From: Streptomyces sp. NBC_00775
GTDB taxonomy: Bacteria > Actinomycetota > Actinomycetes > Streptomycetales > Streptomycetaceae
Length of the DNA stretch: 64,000 nt
Reading direction: 5' to 3'
Assembly: GCF_036347135.1 (NCBI RefSeq)
Contig: NZ_CP108938.1
Location: 5,394,001 to 5,458,000 of the forward strand
The first letter of the stretch is position 1; the number at the start of each line of letters is the position of its first letter. The translations under genes were made by a program, and so were the position numbers. Positions 43,870 through 58,298 of this stretch are shown here, one piece after another. The notes beneath the pieces were generated by a model. That model was not told the origin of the DNA. It made no database searches and was given only the letters and a program-made list of their open reading frames with translations.

Positions 43870-44109
43870 CTAACTCCCGACACCAAGCAGGCTTCCAAGC
43901 TCGAGGTCCACCGCACGTGCTGCCGCACTCACAGGTCCGCCGACGATCGGGATGTTGTCGGCTGTCGCGGCCCCCGAGCTGAGGACCGAGACAGGGACGC
44001 GCTTGACGTTCACCAGGTTCAAGACATCGGTGGCATGAGCGGTCCCGGACAGGGTGAGCGCAGCCCCCGCAAGGCCGAGAATCGTAAATGCGCGCTTTGT
44101 GTTCTTCAT
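43870..44109 (-). CDS. Small secreted protein, unknown
   Basis: A 79-aa protein with a clear signal peptide (MKNTKRAFTILGLAGAALTLSGTAHA, Ala-x-Ala cleavage site). The mature peptide of about 53 residues (TDVLNLVNVKRVPVSVLSSG...LELGSLLGVGS) is hydrophobic with no Cys. It resembles small Streptomyces surface or developmental peptides in style only. It lies within the 44-bp repeat-bounded segment. The ribosome site is weak. Confidence 0.6.
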   Translation of the reverse strand: MKNTKRAFTILGLAGAALTLSGTAHATDVLNLVNVKRVPVSVLSSGAATADNIPIVGGPVSAAARAVDLELGSLLGVGS

Positions 44110-44394
44110 GCGCTGCGAACGATCATCACGCTCAGGGGGTTACGTCCGACCGCCCGGCAGAAGAGACACCCCCAAGCTCCCCACTTCCTCAACTTACGTC
44201 TGGGGGTTGGTACCTGCGACGGCACCCCACGCATCGCCTCTGAGCTGAGGGAGAGCGGCCGGCAACTGGCGTCGTCTGTCGGCGTCGACCGCTGTCGGAC
44301 GGCCCACAGACGGCCCGGCCCAGGGCCCGGATGAGACTCTCGCCGCACCTCCCAACCGAGGATGGGTACGGGCGTGGGTGGGCATCGTCATCTC

Positions 44395-44631
44395 ATGTAT
44401 CAGGTGCTCATAGCAGGCCTCGCCATAGCCGCCGTGGTCCTCTCGGGGCTAGTCGTGGTGGTCCTGGCGCTGACTGTCAGAACGTGGGACGCCTGGTGGG
44501 CCAGATCGGCCCACGCCTTGGTCTTCCTGGCGGCCGCGGCGGCCGTGGCGTTTGGGATCCACTGGGGAATCCATGCCCTACCGCGGGACGGATGCGTGCA
44601 CCATCCATGCGTGACCGCGCCCGGCGACTAG
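44395..44631 (+). CDS. Small two-helix membrane protein (hypothetical)
   Basis: About 78 aa from ATG 44395 (a longer start at 44362 exists). Two hydrophobic helices (LIAGLAIAAVVLSGLVVVVLALTV and ALVFLAAAAAVAFGIHWGI) and a short tail with two Cys. It lies inside the repeat-bounded segment. No family is recognised and the ribosome site is unclear. Confidence 0.4.
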   Translation: MYQVLIAGLAIAAVVLSGLVVVVLALTVRTWDAWWARSAHALVFLAAAAAVAFGIHWGIHALPRDGCVHHPCVTAPGD

Positions 44632-44768
44632 TCGGCACGGGCCTGGGAAGTCCGTCCGCTGCTCCTGCTCCCTCGGCTCCCACCGCCCCAGCAAGACGCC
44701 AGCCGACGAGCGCTGTCCGCTCCACGCGCATGAGGCGGCACAGGCCGACTGATGTCAGCCGTAAATGT

Positions 44769-44804
44769 CAAAGACCCCCAACCATGATCGGTTGGGGGTC
44801 TTTG
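44769..44804 (-). terminator. Terminator of tRNA-Ile
   Basis: Perfect stem CAAAGACCCCCAACC / GGTTGGGGGTCTTTG with a six-base loop, starting four bases past the encoded CCA. Confidence 0.9.
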
Positions 44805-44807
44805 CAC

Positions 44808-44884
44808 TGGTGGGGCTAACAGGATTTGAACCTGTGGCCTCATCCTTATCAGGGATGCGCTCTAACCAACTGAGCTATAGCCCC
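44808..44884 (-). tRNA. tRNA-Ile (anticodon GAU)
   Basis: A 74-nt tRNA plus encoded CCA (44808-44810). Acceptor GGGGCTA / TAGCCCC, D arm GCTCAGTTGGTTAGAGC, anticodon loop CTGATAA with GAT, T arm ACAGGTTCAAATCCTGT. Its 3' part is the intact copy of the 44-bp repeat. Confidence 0.97.
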
Positions 44885-45007
44885 GCCGCGCTTTGCGGTG
44901 TGTGTCCCGCGCGCTGACCTCTGAAGATTAGCGCACGACGCGGCCAGTCCCAAAATCGATAGTCGACGACCGGCAGCCAGGGCGTTTGAGAGGCGGCTGC
45001 CCCGCGG

Positions 45008-45757
45008 CTACTCGTCCTCGGCCAGCGTCAGCTCGACGCCGCCGACGAAGCCGGCGGAGAGGTTGTAGATGAACGCGCCGAGGGTCGCCAGGGCCGTCGC
45101 GAGGACGACATCGATGACCGCGATGACCGACGTGAACATGAGGACGTGCGGGAGCGAGAGGAAGGACTGGAGGTCGAATCCGTTGGATTCGTTCGAGCCC
45201 GTCGCCTCCGAGATCGTGCCGCCGACCGTCGAGAAGACGCCCATCGCGTCCATGACCATCCACAGCACCGCGGCCGCCACGATCGTGCAGATGCCGAGCG
45301 CGATGGAGAGCAGGAAGCTGACCTTCATCACCGACCACGGGTCGGCCTTGGCCACGCGCAGTCGCGCCTTGCGCGTGCGCGGCGTCGTACGCGCGCCGGT
45401 GCGCGGCCGACGGACCGCGCCCGACGGCGGCTGCTGGGCCGGGTACGCCTGCGGCGGGTGATACGGCTGCGCGGGCTGCGGCTGCCGCTCCCCCGGCAGC
45501 GGTGAACCGGGCGGCGGGCTGCCGGGCGCCGGAGCGCCGGGCATCGGTGAACCCTTCGGCGGCGCTCCGGGCGCCGGGTGCGCCCCCGCCGGGGCCGCCT
45601 GCCCGCCCGCGTACTGCTGGGCCTGCGGGCCTCGGGTGTCCGTCACAGTTCCCCCCTGGGATCCATGAGAGTCATGGGAGTCAGTCGCATCAGTGGCGGG
45701 GCCACGGCCGCCGTCCGTTTCCGTACCGGTCGACCCGGCACCCGTGGCTCCGCTCAC
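45008..45757 (-). CDS. DUF3566 membrane protein downstream of gyrA
   Basis: A 249-aa protein. About 130 N-terminal residues are disordered (Pro/Gly/Gln-rich). The DUF3566 core has KARLRVAKADPWSVMKVSFLLSIALGICTIVAAAVLWMVMDAMG, followed by VLMFTSVIAVIDVVLATALATLGAFIYNLSAGFVGGVELTLAEDE, giving two or three membrane helices. It is conserved just after gyrA in actinobacteria, here 18 bp after it. Function unknown. GTG start. Confidence 0.92.
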   Translation of the reverse strand: MSGATGAGSTGTETDGGRGPATDATDSHDSHGSQGGTVTDTRGPQAQQYAGGQAAPAGAHPAPGAPPKGSPMPGAPAPGSPPPGSPLPGERQPQPAQPYHPPQAYPAQQPPSGAVRRPRTGARTTPRTRKARLRVAKADPWSVMKVSFLLSIALGICTIVAAAVLWMVMDAMGVFSTVGGTISEATGSNESNGFDLQSFLSLPHVLMFTSVIAVIDVVLATALATLGAFIYNLSAGFVGGVELTLAEDE

Positions 45758-45775
45758 GATGACTCACTCCTCGCG

Positions 45776-48370
<2,595 letters not shown>

Positions 48371-48412
48371 TGCTGGTGAAGATCCTTTCTGCTGCGGTCA
48401 GCTGAGACCGAC

Positions 48413-50804
<2,392 letters not shown>

Positions 50805-51404
50805 TCACCCATAGGTGTCGCCGGGACCCGTGCTCCCAGGGGCGCGCAGGGGCCCGAAGCGGCGCGGGGGACCCCCAGGGCCCTGCACCTTGATCAGCCG
50901 CACCGTGCCGTGCCCGAGATCCTGGTTCAGCCGCGCGACCAACTGCGGGGCGAGCAGGCGCAACTGGGTCGCCCAGGCGGTCGAATCGCACTGCACCGTC
51001 AGCACCCGCTCGGCCGGATCGTCGTCGTACCGCAGCGGAACACAGTGCTTGGCCAGGTCATCGCCGACGATCTGCGGCCAACGGCCCATCACACCGCCCA
51101 CCGCGGCCGGGGTCTCCCAGCCGCGCTCGGTCAGCAGCCGGTTGATGGCGGCGCCGAGCGCCATGGGGTCGCGCCCGTCGGCGCGCGCGCCGGAACGCAG
51201 GCCCCCGCCGCGCCGCGCCTGCTTCTTCTGCTGCGCCGCGTCCCCACGCGCGCGTGCCTGCTCCTTCGCGGCACGCAGGGCCACGCGCGCGAGGTCGACG
51301 CCGGAGGGCTCGGGAGTCTTCTTCTTGGCCGCTTCGCCCGACTTCCCGGGCGCTTCGCCGGGTGCGCCTCCGGGAACGTTCTTTTCCGGTGTGTTCTCCG
51401 TCAT
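50805..51404 (-). CDS. dciA: DciA-like DUF721 protein, putative helicase loader
   Basis: A 199-aa protein. The N-terminus is charged and disordered (Lys/Arg/Ala/Gly-rich). The C-terminal DUF721 domain has [78 protein letters not shown], with the conserved W-x-x-I-V-G-x-x-L and C-x-S-x-A-W. DciA proteins recruit the DnaB helicase in bacteria lacking DnaC. ATG overlaps the recF stop by 4 bp. Confidence 0.92.
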   Translation of the reverse strand: MTENTPEKNVPGGAPGEAPGKSGEAAKKKTPEPSGVDLARVALRAAKEQARARGDAAQQKKQARRGGGLRSGARADGRDPMALGAAINRLLTERGWETPAAVGGVMGRWPQIVGDDLAKHCVPLRYDDDPAERVLTVQCDSTAWATQLRLLAPQLVARLNQDLGHGTVRLIKVQGPGGPPRRFGPLRAPGSTGPGDTYG

Positions 51405-52522
51405 ACGCGCTCCACCGTCCCCTCGGACACGACGTACCGCGTCCCCGCCAGTACGCCCGGTACGTCGTCGTCGACCGCGGCGGTCACCAGCACCTGCTCG
51501 CCCGAGGCGACGAGTTCCGCGAGGCGTTCCCTCCTGCGCGTGTCCAGCTCCGCGAACACGTCGTCCAAAACCAGCACCGGCTCATTGCCCTCGGCCCTCA
51601 GCAGGTCGTACGAGGCCAGGCGCAGCGCCAGTGCGTAGGACCAGGACTCGCCGTGGGAGGCGTATCCCTTGGCGGGCAGCTGACCGAGTTTGAGAAGCAA
51701 ATCGTCTCGATGGGGTCCTACTAGAGTCACGCCCCGCTCGATCTCCTGCTTGCGGACCTCGGCGAGCGCCGCCATCAGCTGCCCGTACAGGTCCTCGCGG
51801 GTGTGTGCCTCGCCGGGCGCGGACGGCTTGTACTCCAGGGTGACGGGCCCGCCGCCGGGCGCCAGCTGCTCGTACGCCTTGTCCGCCAGCGGCTGGATCG
51901 CGGAGACCAGGTCGAGCCGCTGGGCGAGCAGCTCGCCGCCCACGCGCGCGAGGTGCTGGTCCCACACGTCGAGCGTGGACAGGTCCATCGTGCGTCCGCC
52001 GTGCCGCCGGGCCAGTGCGGCCGACTTCAGCAAGGTGTTGCGCTGCTTGAGGACCCGGTCGTAGTCGGAGCGGACGCCCGCCATCCGCGGGGAGCGGGCC
52101 GTGATCAGCTCGTCGAGGAAACGGCGCCGCTCGCCGGGGTCGCCCTTGACCAGGGCGAGGTCCTCGGGCGCGAACAGCACCGTTCGTACGATGCCGAGTA
52201 CGTCACGGGGTCTGACCTGCGAGGACCTGTTGATGCGGGCGCGGTTGGCCTTGCCCGGGTTCAGCTCCAGCTCGATGAGCTGCTGACGCTCGCCCTGGCG
52301 GACATTGGCCCGGATGATCGCGCGGTCGGCGCCCATCCGTACGAGAGGCGCGTCGGAGGAGACGCGGTGACTGCCGAGGGTGGCGAGATAGCCGACCGCC
52401 TCGACCAGGTTCGTCTTGCCCTGTCCGTTGGGGCCCACGAACGCGGTGACGCCCGGGTCGAGCGGGACCTCGACCCGGGCGTACGAGCGGAAGTCGGCCA
52501 GCGACAGATGCGTGACGTGCAT
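51401..52522 (-). CDS. recF: DNA replication and repair protein RecF
   Basis: A 373-aa SMC-like ATPase. Walker [19 protein letters not shown] near the N-terminus, [14 protein letters not shown] as the leading strand, RRRFLDELI as a linker, the signature around [21 protein letters not shown], and Walker [20 protein letters not shown]. It loads RecA at gaps and stalled forks. Upstream of dciA with ATGA overlap. Two DnaA-box-like sites precede it. Confidence 0.97.
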   Translation of the reverse strand: MHVTHLSLADFRSYARVEVPLDPGVTAFVGPNGQGKTNLVEAVGYLATLGSHRVSSDAPLVRMGADRAIIRANVRQGERQQLIELELNPGKANRARINRSSQVRPRDVLGIVRTVLFAPEDLALVKGDPGERRRFLDELITARSPRMAGVRSDYDRVLKQRNTLLKSAALARRHGGRTMDLSTLDVWDQHLARVGGELLAQRLDLVSAIQPLADKAYEQLAPGGGPVTLEYKPSAPGEAHTREDLYGQLMAALAEVRKQEIERGVTLVGPHRDDLLLKLGQLPAKGYASHGESWSYALALRLASYDLLRAEGNEPVLVLDDVFAELDTRRRERLAELVASGEQVLVTAAVDDDVPGVLAGTRYVVSEGTVERV

Positions 52523-52644
52523 GGTCGTTCGCCGACCTCCCCCAGCGTGGTGTTTCGGGTTCTCCCCGCCGTCCGGGTCGGCCCCGGGCGGCGGTTCCTT
52601 CCCCGATGACCGGGGCTGGCCCGGCCGTCAGGTTTTTCCCCGGC

Positions 52645-52677
52645 TGTGGACAACCGGGTCACCCCGGGTGTGGAGAA
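52645..52677. promoter_or_regulatory. DnaA boxes upstream of recF
   Basis: Consensus TGTGGACAA at 52645-52653 and TGTGGAGAA (one mismatch) at 52669-52677, 24 bp start to start, in the short gap between gnd and recF. Confidence 0.5.
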
Positions 52678-52690
52678 CCCGGGGCGCGGA

Positions 52691-53566
52691 TCAGGCCTTC
52701 TCGACCGCGTGGCCGCCGAACTGGTTGCGCAGCGCCGCGATCATCTTCATCTGTGGCGAGTCGTCCTGCCGCGAGGCGAAGCGCGCGAAGAGCGACGCGG
52801 TGATCGCGGGCAGCGGCACCGAGTGGTCGATGGCGGCTTCCACAGTCCAGCGGCCCTCGCCGGAGTCCTGTGCGAAACCCTTGAGCTTCTCCAGGTGCTC
52901 GTCCTCGTCCAGCGCGTTGACGGCGAGGTCGAGCAGCCAGGAACGGATGACCGTGCCCTCCTGCCAGGAGCGGAAGACCTCGCGCACGTCCGTGACGGAG
53001 TCGACCTTCTCAAGGAGCTCCCAGCCCTCCGCATACGCCTGCATCATCGCGTACTCGATGCCGTTGTGGACCATCTTCGAGAAGTGGCCCGCGCCGACCT
53101 TGCCGGCGTGCACCGAGCCGAAGTCGCCCTCGGGCTTGAGCGCGTCGAAGACCGGCTGGACCTTCGCGATGTTCTCCGCGTCGCCGCCGTACATCAGCGC
53201 ATAGCCGTTCTCCAGGCCCCAGACGCCGCCGGAGACGCCGCAGTCGACGAACCCGATCCCCTTGATGCCCAGCTCGACGGCGTGCTTCTGGTCGTCCGTC
53301 CAGCGCGAATTGCCGCCGTCCACGACGACGTCGCCCGGCTCCAGCAGGGCGGCCAGCTCGTCGACGGTGGACTGGGTCGCGGCACCGGCCGGGACCATGA
53401 CCCACACCACGCGCGGGCCCTTGAGCTTGCCCACAAGCTCTTCCAGGCTGTGGACATCGGCGACGTCCGGGTTGCGGTCGTATCCGATGACGGTGTGGCC
53501 TGCGCGGCGGATCCGCTCGCGCATGTTGCCGCCCATCTTGCCGAGGCCGACGAGACCGAGCTCCAT
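52691..53566 (-). CDS. gnd: 6-phosphogluconate dehydrogenase, decarboxylating
   Basis: A 291-aa enzyme of the short, YqeC-like class. MELGLVGLGKMGGNMRERIRRAGHTVIGYDRN is the NAD(P)-binding Rossmann motif, VDGGNSRW contains the substrate-binding Gly-Asn-Ser, DCGVSGGVWGLENGYALMYGG is conserved in the family, and KMVHNGIEYAMMQAYAEGWELL carries the catalytic Lys-His-Asn motif. It converts 6-phosphogluconate to ribulose-5-phosphate. Placement between dnaN and recF is typical of Streptomyces. Start ATG 53566. Confidence 0.95.
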   Translation of the reverse strand: MELGLVGLGKMGGNMRERIRRAGHTVIGYDRNPDVADVHSLEELVGKLKGPRVVWVMVPAGAATQSTVDELAALLEPGDVVVDGGNSRWTDDQKHAVELGIKGIGFVDCGVSGGVWGLENGYALMYGGDAENIAKVQPVFDALKPEGDFGSVHAGKVGAGHFSKMVHNGIEYAMMQAYAEGWELLEKVDSVTDVREVFRSWQEGTVIRSWLLDLAVNALDEDEHLEKLKGFAQDSGEGRWTVEAAIDHSVPLPAITASLFARFASRQDDSPQMKMIAALRNQFGGHAVEKA

Positions 53567-53728
53567 CAGTTGTTCCTTAGGGGTTGCGACGTGGCGTGAG
53601 GGCACTCTCGTACCTGTGACTGAGCCTAAACCCGGACGCTCACGCACACCTGTGGGCATAGCCGCTCAGACGTACACCCCACCTGCGGATTCGCCCGCCG
53701 GGCCCTGCGGACCGGCGGGCTCGGGAGC

Positions 53729-54859
53729 TCAGCCCGACAGACGCACCGGCATGATCAGGTACTTGTAGGCCTCGTCCGCCTCGGCGTCCATGGCGGGCTT
53801 GCCGCTCAGCAGCGCGGGCTTCGTGGACGTCGTGAAGGAGAGCTGGGCCACCGGCGAGTCGATGGCGCTCAGGCCGTCGAGCAGGAACGTCGGGTTGAAG
53901 GCGATCGAGATGTCGTCGCCCTCCAGGTGGGCGTCAACCCTTTCCACAGCCTGTGCGTCGTCGCTGGAACCGGCCTCCAGGATCAGCACGCCCTGCTCGA
54001 AGCTGAGCCGCACCGGGGTGTTCCGCTCGGCGACCAGGGCCACGCGCTTGACGGCCTCCACGAAGGGGGCGGTCTCGATCACGGCGATGGAGTTGAACTC
54101 CGTCGGGAACAGCGTGCGGTACTTCGGGAGGTCGCCTTCGAGCAGACGGGTGGTCGTACGCCGCCCAGCGCCCTCGAAACCGATCAGGCCCTCGCCCGCG
54201 CCGGAGCCGGACAGCGCCAGGATCACGCTGTCGCCGCTCGTGAGGGCCTTGGCGGTGTCCAGGAGCGTCTTGGCGGGCACCAGGGCCACCGCGGACGCGT
54301 CGGGGTTCTCCGGCTTCCACAGGAACTCACGGACCGCGAAGCGGTAGCGGTCGGTGGAGGCGAGGGTGACCGTGTCGCCCTCGATCTCGATGCGCACGCC
54401 GGTCAGGACGGGGAGCGTGTCGTCACGCCCCGCCGCGATGGCCACCTGGGCGGCGGCCGAGGCGAAGACCTCACCGGGGACGGTGCCCGTCGCCGACGGC
54501 ATCTGCGGCAGCGCCGGGTATTCCTCCACAGGCAGGGTGTGGAGTGTGAATCGCGAGGAGCCGCAGACCACGGTCGCTCGTACACCGTCTGTGGAAATCT
54601 CCACCGGCCGGTTGGGAAGGGCGCGGCAGATGTCCGCGAGGAGGCGGCCGGAGACGAGGACCGTGCCCTCTTCGTCGACCTCTGCGTCCACGGAGACTCG
54701 TGCCGAGACCTCGTAGTCGAAGCTGGAGAGGCTCAGGGCACCCTCCTCGGCCTTCAGAAGCAGGCCGGCGAGCACAGGCGCCGGCGGACGGGCCGGGAGG
54801 CTGCGTGCCGCCCAGGCCACTGCCTCCGCGAGTACGTCGCGTTCCACCCGGATCTTCAC
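53729..54859 (-). CDS. dnaN: DNA polymerase III beta subunit (sliding clamp)
   Basis: A 376-aa clamp with three repeats of the clamp fold. VKIRVERDVLAEAVAWAARSLPARPPAPVLAGLLL begins domain I, TLPVEEYPALPQMP ends it, ILEAGSSDDAQAVERVDAHLEG lies in domain III, and the C-terminus YKYLIMPVRLSG is the conserved M-P-x-R-L. It tethers the replicative polymerase to DNA. Start GTG 54859. Transcribed away from oriC. Confidence 0.98.
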   Translation of the reverse strand: MKIRVERDVLAEAVAWAARSLPARPPAPVLAGLLLKAEEGALSLSSFDYEVSARVSVDAEVDEEGTVLVSGRLLADICRALPNRPVEISTDGVRATVVCGSSRFTLHTLPVEEYPALPQMPSATGTVPGEVFASAAAQVAIAAGRDDTLPVLTGVRIEIEGDTVTLASTDRYRFAVREFLWKPENPDASAVALVPAKTLLDTAKALTSGDSVILALSGSGAGEGLIGFEGAGRRTTTRLLEGDLPKYRTLFPTEFNSIAVIETAPFVEAVKRVALVAERNTPVRLSFEQGVLILEAGSSDDAQAVERVDAHLEGDDISIAFNPTFLLDGLSAIDSPVAQLSFTTSTKPALLSGKPAMDAEADEAYKYLIMPVRLSG

Positions 54860-55099
54860 CGTTGCCGCCTCCGTCTGTTGCCGGCGCTCTCGCCCTGCTG
54901 GCCTTCGTCGTCTGACTCGGTGTCGTTCAGCCCTGTGGCGGGAAGGACACCGGGGACCAGTCTGACGCACCGCACTGACAGTCGGTGCCCCTCGGGGTCA
55001 AGTCGTGCCGAGCGGCACTGGAGCCTCCGAGCTCGAGTTGTGCACAGCCCCGTCTTCGAAGCGATTCCCAGGCTCTCTCTAGTTGGTCTTAGTAGTAGG
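54860..55099. other. dnaN upstream region
   Basis: About 240 bases between the dnaN start and the first DnaA box. It presumably contains the dnaN promoter. No gene is supported. Confidence 0.55.
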
Positions 55100-55612
55100 G
55101 CCTGTGGATACCGTGGATAACCGCGTTTTCGCAGGTCAACAGGGATTTTTTGTCCACTGACCCTGTGGGCGGAGGCGGTGGACAACCCCGGGTATCTGTG
55201 GACGACGAAAAGTTCTGCACACTCGATGCACAGCCCGGGGCGACTTCTCCCCAGCGCCGTCCCCAGCTTTACCCGCGTTCCCCACAGGCCAACCGGACAC
55301 CTTGGTGTGACGCCTTTCACTCGACACGGTGAGAGGGCGCGTCGCGTTGCCGAACAGTGGACAGGGGTGTGGAGAAGCTGGGGATCACTGGGGACAACTG
55401 ACGCCGGCCTGTGGGTTGCCGGTGGACAACTCCGTGCACACCCTGTGGATCTTTTCTTCGTCCACAGTCTGTGGAGAGTCTTCGTCCACGAATCCACAGG
55501 GGGTTGACCTGGTCTGATGGTCTTTCAACAGTGCCCCCTGTGGACACGATCGGGACAACTTTCCAGTCCCCAGGGTGTGGACGTCAGAAAGTCACCGAAT
55601 CTGTGGAGAGTG
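55100..55612. other. oriC: Chromosomal replication origin oriC
   Basis: The dnaA-dnaN intergenic DNA holds at least 17 DnaA boxes in both orientations. Clear ones start at 55103, 55112, 55150, 55177, 55197, 55368, 55389, 55421, 55444, 55458, 55470, 55482, 55490, 55539, 55576 and 55602, most being NNNTCCACA or its complement with TTGTCCAC-type cores. A possible AGTGGACAG lies at 55356. Many share a TGTGGA core. The number and spacing match Streptomyces origins, which carry about 19 boxes in two groups; here a gap of about 150 bp (55206-55355) separates them. No AT-rich 13-mer repeats are seen. Confidence 0.95.
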
Positions 55613-55851
55613 GCCGTAACCGTGCTCGTATTCGAACAGTGGGTGTCGTTCCGGTAGCGGTCACGAGAGGCGGGAAGCCCTCGGTACGCGTCCGAGAACG
55701 GCGAAAGGCGCCCTCGGGACGGGTACGGGCACGGGTTCGGCACGGGTTCGGGAGCAGCGAAAGGCGCCCTCGGGAAGGTGTCCCGGGGCGCCTTCAGCGA
55801 CGTACGACTGGCTCTGGCGGCGGCTCTGTCTCGGCTCCGCAGCCGGCTCTG
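55613..55851. other. Region between oriC and the dnaA 3' end
   Basis: About 240 bases containing two near-identical GCGAAAGGCGCCCTCGGGA copies (about 55698 and 55758) in direct orientation. No gene. The GGCGCC-containing stretches probably form the dnaA terminator. Confidence 0.5.
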
Positions 55852-57900
55852 TCAGCCGTTCTTGATGCGGTTGGTGAGCTCGGTGACCTGGTTGTAGATG
55901 GAGCGGCGTTCGGCCATCAGCGCGCGGATCTTGCGGTCGGCGTGCATGACGGTCGTGTGGTCGCGGCCGCCGAACTGCGCGCCGATCTTCGGCAGCGAGA
56001 GGTCCGTGAGCTCGCGGCACAGGTACATGGCGATCTGGCGCGCCGTCACCAGGACGCGGCTGCGCGAGGATCCGCACAGGTCGTCCACCGTGAGGCCGAA
56101 GTAGTCGGCGGTGGCCGCCATGATGGCCGGCGCGGTGATCTCCGGGGACGAGTCCTCGCCGCCGGGGATCAGGTCCTTGAGGACGATCTCCGTCAGACCG
56201 AGGTCCACCGGCTGCCGGTTGAGCGACGCGAACGCCGTCACCCGGATCAGCGCGCCCTCCAGCTCGCGGATGTTGCGCGAGATCCGGGACGCGATGAACT
56301 CCAGCACCTCCGGCGGGGCGTTGAGCTGCTCCTGCACCGCCTTCTTACGAAGGATGGCGATACGGGTCTCCAGCTCGGGCGGCTGGACGTCCGTGATCAG
56401 ACCCCACTCGAAACGGTTGCGCAGCCTGTCCTCCAGGGTCACCAGCTGCTTGGGCGGCCGGTCGGAGGACAGCACGATCTGCTTGTTCGCGTTGTGGAGC
56501 GTGTTGAAGGTGTGGAAGAACTCCTCCTGCGTCGACTCCTTGTCCGCGAGGAACTGGATGTCGTCGACCAGCAGGATGTCCATCTCCCGGTACCGCTTGC
56601 GGAAGCTGTCGCCCTTGCCGTCGCGGATGGAGTTGATGAACTCGTTGGTGAACTCCTCGGAGCTCACGTACCGCACGCGCGTGCCCGGGTAGAGGCTCCG
56701 CGCGTAGTGCCCGATCGCGTGCAGCAGGTGCGTCTTGCCGAGCCCCGACTCCCCGTAGATGAAGAGAGGGTTGTACGCCTTCGCCGGTGCCTCGGCGACG
56801 GCGACCGCGGCGGCGTGCGCGAAGCGGTTGGAGGCGCCGATGACGAAGGTGTCGAAGAGGTACTTCGGGTTGAGGCGCGCGGTGGGCTCGCCCGGACCGG
56901 ATGCCGGCGCGGGCTTCGCGGCCAGTGGGCCGGGCGAGCCGCCGACGGAGGACTGCGGGGGGCCGCCGCGGTGCATGCCGCCGCCCGAGGACGGCTCCTG
57001 AAGGTCGCGGCGGTCGGGGCGCTGGTCGTAGTCGGAGCGTGGCTGGTCGTAGTCCTGGCGCTGCTGCTCGTAGGGCGGGCGCTCCATCGACTGCGGCCGG
57101 TAGTCCTGCGAGGGCGAGGCGTACGGGTCACGCTCGGGGAAGCCGAGGCGCTGCTGCTGCCAGCCGTAGTCGTCCTGGGAGTGCCGCGGCCAGGCGCCCG
57201 GCTCGGGGCGCTGGTAGTCCGGGTAGGCGGGGCGGGCGGTCGGGAGCTGGTCCGGACGGCCGGACGGCAGCTGGTCGCCGGGGGCACCGGGGAGCTGGTC
57301 GGAGCGGCCGCCCCGGTGGTCGTCGGCGCGGTGGCGGCCGTACCCCTCGTAGCCGTCGCGGCGCTGTGGGTCGTAGCCGCCGCGATCGTCGCGGTTCGGG
57401 GATTCGTAGCTGTTGCGTTCGTCGCGGTTCGGGGATTCGTAGCCGTTCCGCTCGTCGCGGCCCTGGCCGCCGTAGGGGTTCCGCTCTTCGCCGCCCTGGC
57501 CGTCGTACGCGTCGCGACCCTGGCCCGGACCGCTGTCGTACGTGTCGCGGCCCTGACCGGAGCCCGAGGGGAGCTCGGGCTCCTCGTACCGGGAAGGGGC
57601 GGGCGCGGGGGCAGGCGGTTCCCCGGCGGAGTCGTCGACGGTGATCGCGATGCGGATCGGGCGGCCGCACTCACGGCTCAGGGTCTCGCTGACGATCGGC
57701 GCGAGGCGTCCTTCCAGTACGCCCTTCGCGAACTCGTTCGGGACGGCGAGCAGGGCGGTGTCCGCGACCAGGGCCAGCGGCTGGCAGCGCTTGATCCAGT
57801 GCTCGTCCTTCACCTCGACACCCTGACCGCGGCCTTCACCGAGGAGTTGTTCCAGTACTCGTGGCCACACTGCGGCAAGATCGGCAGGTACGTCGGCCAC
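55852..57900 (-). CDS. dnaA: Chromosomal replication initiator DnaA
   Basis: A 682-aa protein, longer than most bacterial DnaA because domain II is about 240 residues of Gly/Gln/Arg/Asp/Tyr-rich repeats ([22 protein letters not shown]). Domain [41 protein letters not shown]. Domain [33 protein letters not shown], Walker [17 protein letters not shown], Walker [13 protein letters not shown], sensor SSDRPPKQL. Domain IV ends with the DNA-binding [12 protein letters not shown] (family D-H-T-T). ATP-bound DnaA melts oriC. GTG start at 57900. Autoregulation is likely from the upstream boxes. Confidence 0.98.
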   Translation of the reverse strand: MADVPADLAAVWPRVLEQLLGEGRGQGVEVKDEHWIKRCQPLALVADTALLAVPNEFAKGVLEGRLAPIVSETLSRECGRPIRIAITVDDSAGEPPAPAPAPSRYEEPELPSGSGQGRDTYDSGPGQGRDAYDGQGGEERNPYGGQGRDERNGYESPNRDERNSYESPNRDDRGGYDPQRRDGYEGYGRHRADDHRGGRSDQLPGAPGDQLPSGRPDQLPTARPAYPDYQRPEPGAWPRHSQDDYGWQQQRLGFPERDPYASPSQDYRPQSMERPPYEQQRQDYDQPRSDYDQRPDRRDLQEPSSGGGMHRGGPPQSSVGGSPGPLAAKPAPASGPGEPTARLNPKYLFDTFVIGASNRFAHAAAVAVAEAPAKAYNPLFIYGESGLGKTHLLHAIGHYARSLYPGTRVRYVSSEEFTNEFINSIRDGKGDSFRKRYREMDILLVDDIQFLADKESTQEEFFHTFNTLHNANKQIVLSSDRPPKQLVTLEDRLRNRFEWGLITDVQPPELETRIAILRKKAVQEQLNAPPEVLEFIASRISRNIRELEGALIRVTAFASLNRQPVDLGLTEIVLKDLIPGGEDSSPEITAPAIMAATADYFGLTVDDLCGSSRSRVLVTARQIAMYLCRELTDLSLPKIGAQFGGRDHTTVMHADRKIRALMAERRSIYNQVTELTNRIKNG
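57386..57451. repeat. Two 33-bp direct repeats in dnaA domain II
   Basis: Two adjacent copies beginning TCGTCGCGGTTCGGGGATTC encode the RDERN-x-YESPN repeat on the minus strand. Confidence 0.8.
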
Positions 57901-58298
57901 AGGGCACGCTCTCTCACGGGTCCCACGAACGTGTGGTTCTGGGAACAGGTTGGGAAGTCAGTCGGGTGGGGCGGGGGGAACAAAACCGCTGGGGCGGTGG
58001 GAAGGGAACGAATCGGAGTTCAGCCACGGTAGTCAGAGCGACCGCTGCGGTTCAAGTTGTTGTCCCCAGCCTGTGGATAGTGTCTCGTGCGAGAGGCTGG
58101 TTTGACCGGATGGCGTAGCCCCGCGTACCGTGACCAGGTCGAGTTGTCGATGGCTGCTGCCGCCTGCCTCCGATGGGCACAGGTCACGTCAAGTGATCGG
58201 GAAGCGGTGCACTCGGGCGTAATTACGAGCTACTCGTGGGCGCACGGTGACAGCCAAGGCGGCACCCCGCCACCACCGATTCTTTCTGGAGCCCCCGA
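57901..58298. other. Divergent dnaA-rpmH promoter region
   Basis: About 400 bases. It must contain the dnaA promoter (leftward) and the rpmH-rnpA promoter (rightward), plus the two DnaA boxes near 58060-58080. No other gene is seen. Confidence 0.6.
58060..58080. promoter_or_regulatory. DnaA boxes upstream of dnaA (autoregulation)
   Basis: TTGTCCCCA at 58060-58068 (one mismatch) and TGTGGATAG at 58072-58080 in opposite orientation. Two boxes in this place are known to repress dnaA in Streptomyces. Confidence 0.7.

Noticed and set aside
53449..53457. TGTGGACAT DnaA-like box in gnd
   Set aside because: A single one-mismatch box inside coding sequence; chance is likely.
55411..58032. 873-codon + strand frame through oriC and opposite dnaA
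   Set aside because: It runs across the DnaA boxes and antisense to dnaA. The long frame is caused by GC bias.
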